Below are positions 62,759-64,000 of a stretch of 64,000 bases of DNA, in pieces. A program made the translations under genes and the position numbers. The DNA lies in assembly GCA_011033025.1 (NCBI GenBank), contig WFMF01000146.1, forward strand, positions 1 through 64,000, read 5' to 3'. The notes below the pieces were generated by a model that worked only from the letters and a program-made list of their open reading frames with translations, did no database searches and was not told the origin of the DNA. Each line of letters begins with the position of its first letter. Within the stretch, counting starts at the first letter, position 1. This DNA is from Beroe forskalii (lineage: Eukaryota > Ctenophora > Nuda > Beroida > Beroidae).

Positions 62759-64000
62759 AAAGTCCAACTCATGATGTTCGGCAGGACTTTCGACTAAAAG
62801 TAAACCGAACCGAAGGCAGAAAACTGCGTTCTTACGCAATTAACTTGGCAATATTTGATCAAATAATAGTGCGTTCGGAAAAGATTGTCACTTGCGATTT
62901 TCTGGAGAAACGGCTGCCGGGAGTGACTTTTTGATGTGATTTTCGTTTTTCAGACATTTTTGGATTTAAATGATCGGGGGTTTACCGACAACCAAGTTTT
63001 CTTAGTCCAATATACAGCGGATTCAAATTTCTAATTTTTTGCTCCGCTGTGCAGAAACCGACCACAAATTTCGATGTCAAAAAACTGCGCTATCAACGGA
63101 CCCAGGAAGTGCGAGATAATCAAAAATGAGGCTGTTGCAGCACACGTGGATGCTAACCGGAACAAATGAACTGTTTTCGTCGAGTTGAAATAACCCTAAG
63201 AGTGCTGACCTCAAAAGGATATGCTCCAGATAGGGCAGTTGCAACTTTTGCTCTGGCAATGGTCAAAAAATGACATTTAAATTACTTGAAACGTTCGGTT
63301 ATCGTGTAAGGATATTAGTTCAGACCCATCCGTACACGAGACAACCATTTTAAGATTTTGACTTATTGTCTTAACTTCAGAAACGAGTGTGCAAGATGGG
63401 TACTGCATTATCGGTTACTGAACTGTTAAATTGCCCATTTAGCTCTACTCATCAACAATCATACAGGGTTAAATTGTACAGAAATTTGCCCCGAATGTCA
63501 ACCAATCATCCTATTCTTTAGTTTTGGGCCTGAACGCCCTGAATATGACCTGAATAATTGTGAAATCGGACCATAAAACATGGTCTAGAAGATTTAGAAT
63601 TCGCCGCCTGGCAGGGCACCTGACAACTATCGAAAAACAAGCTAGATGACCTACTCAAAATTCTTCGTTAACGCTGAAAATTTGCAATTCAGTCTGGTAG
63701 AGACCCTCGTACTCGAATATGTTGAAATTTTGAAATGGTCGGTCATATTTTTCATTTTATGCCTGTAGTGACAATCATTTCCGAACGCCCTAGTACAGTA
63801 TTTTTTTAAATCATGAAATAAGAAAATACCCACAGTCTGATGATTATTTATGAGAATTTGTTGCATCCAAGACTTCAAGAGTGAGAAAGTGAAAAGGTTA
63901 TGTATGTCTGGACTCTGAGAAATGGTTCAGAAAAGAAAAGAGACGATTTTGAGCAGGTTTAACCAACTTTCTCAAAATTGGGACAAATTTGGAAAATAGA
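62759..64000. other. Right end of the window, no gene recognised
   Basis: AT-rich sequence with only short ORFs (for example 63077-63259 -, 63651-63878 -), none with a recognised domain. No repeat array and no splice-supported exon were found. Confidence 0.5.

Overview
The window reads as nuclear DNA of an invertebrate animal. It carries spliced genes with GT-AG introns, typical metazoan protein families (ZGPAT, TMEM50, SMYD, DENND2, papain-type protease, EF-hand), AATAAA poly(A) signals, a CR1/jockey-type LINE, several terminal-inverted-repeat elements and many minisatellites. The species cannot be fixed from sequence alone. No rRNA, tRNA or CRISPR array was recognised.

Layout. (1) 1-10 kb, mostly + strand: a compact run of intronless genes: ZGPAT-like (2704-4089), TMEM50-like (4711-5199), a SET-domain SMYD-like protein (6593-7978) and a 14-cysteine secreted protein of unrecognised family (8496-9014). 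A frameshifted retroelement-associated ORF follows (9.6-10.1 kb). (2) 11.4-14.1 kb, - strand: exons of an unidentified gene; three of them join in phase. (3) 13.4-30.2 kb: no confident gene. It holds CTATATAG hairpin repeats, a GGGACA satellite element, an 18-copy 53-bp minisatellite, a 21-bp minisatellite, hairpin repeats and a 715-bp TA-flanked inverted-repeat element. (4) 30.3-59.2 kb, + strand: one large DENND2-type gene (DENN-domain Rab exchange factor). I could join 13 exons with consistent phases into about 775 codons.

The DENND2 gene hosts other genes in its introns. Intron 1 holds, antisense, a papain-family protease gene whose coding sequence is split by a 1.16-kb insertion flanked by an exact 15-bp direct repeat. 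Intron 5 (about 18 kb) holds a dead antisense LINE, two small antisense EF-hand genes, a sense-strand 590-aa secreted, probably GPI-anchored PAN-like protein, and a 4.14-kb TTAA-bounded element that contains a very large inverted repeat studded with TGCATGC motifs.

(5) 59.7-64 kb: a 30-bp GC-rich minisatellite of about 38 units lies 0.56 kb after the DENND2 stop. A 1.0-kb element with terminal inverted repeats of about 330 bp comes next, then duplicated AT-rich sequence and a GCGTACA microsatellite. Long ORFs inside the minisatellites are repeat artefacts.

The most unusual items are the 4.14-kb fold-back element with its periodic TGCATGC array, the insertion in the protease gene, and the density of nested genes in DENND2. 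No toolkit was available: family names come from recognised motifs, and all splice sites are read by eye.
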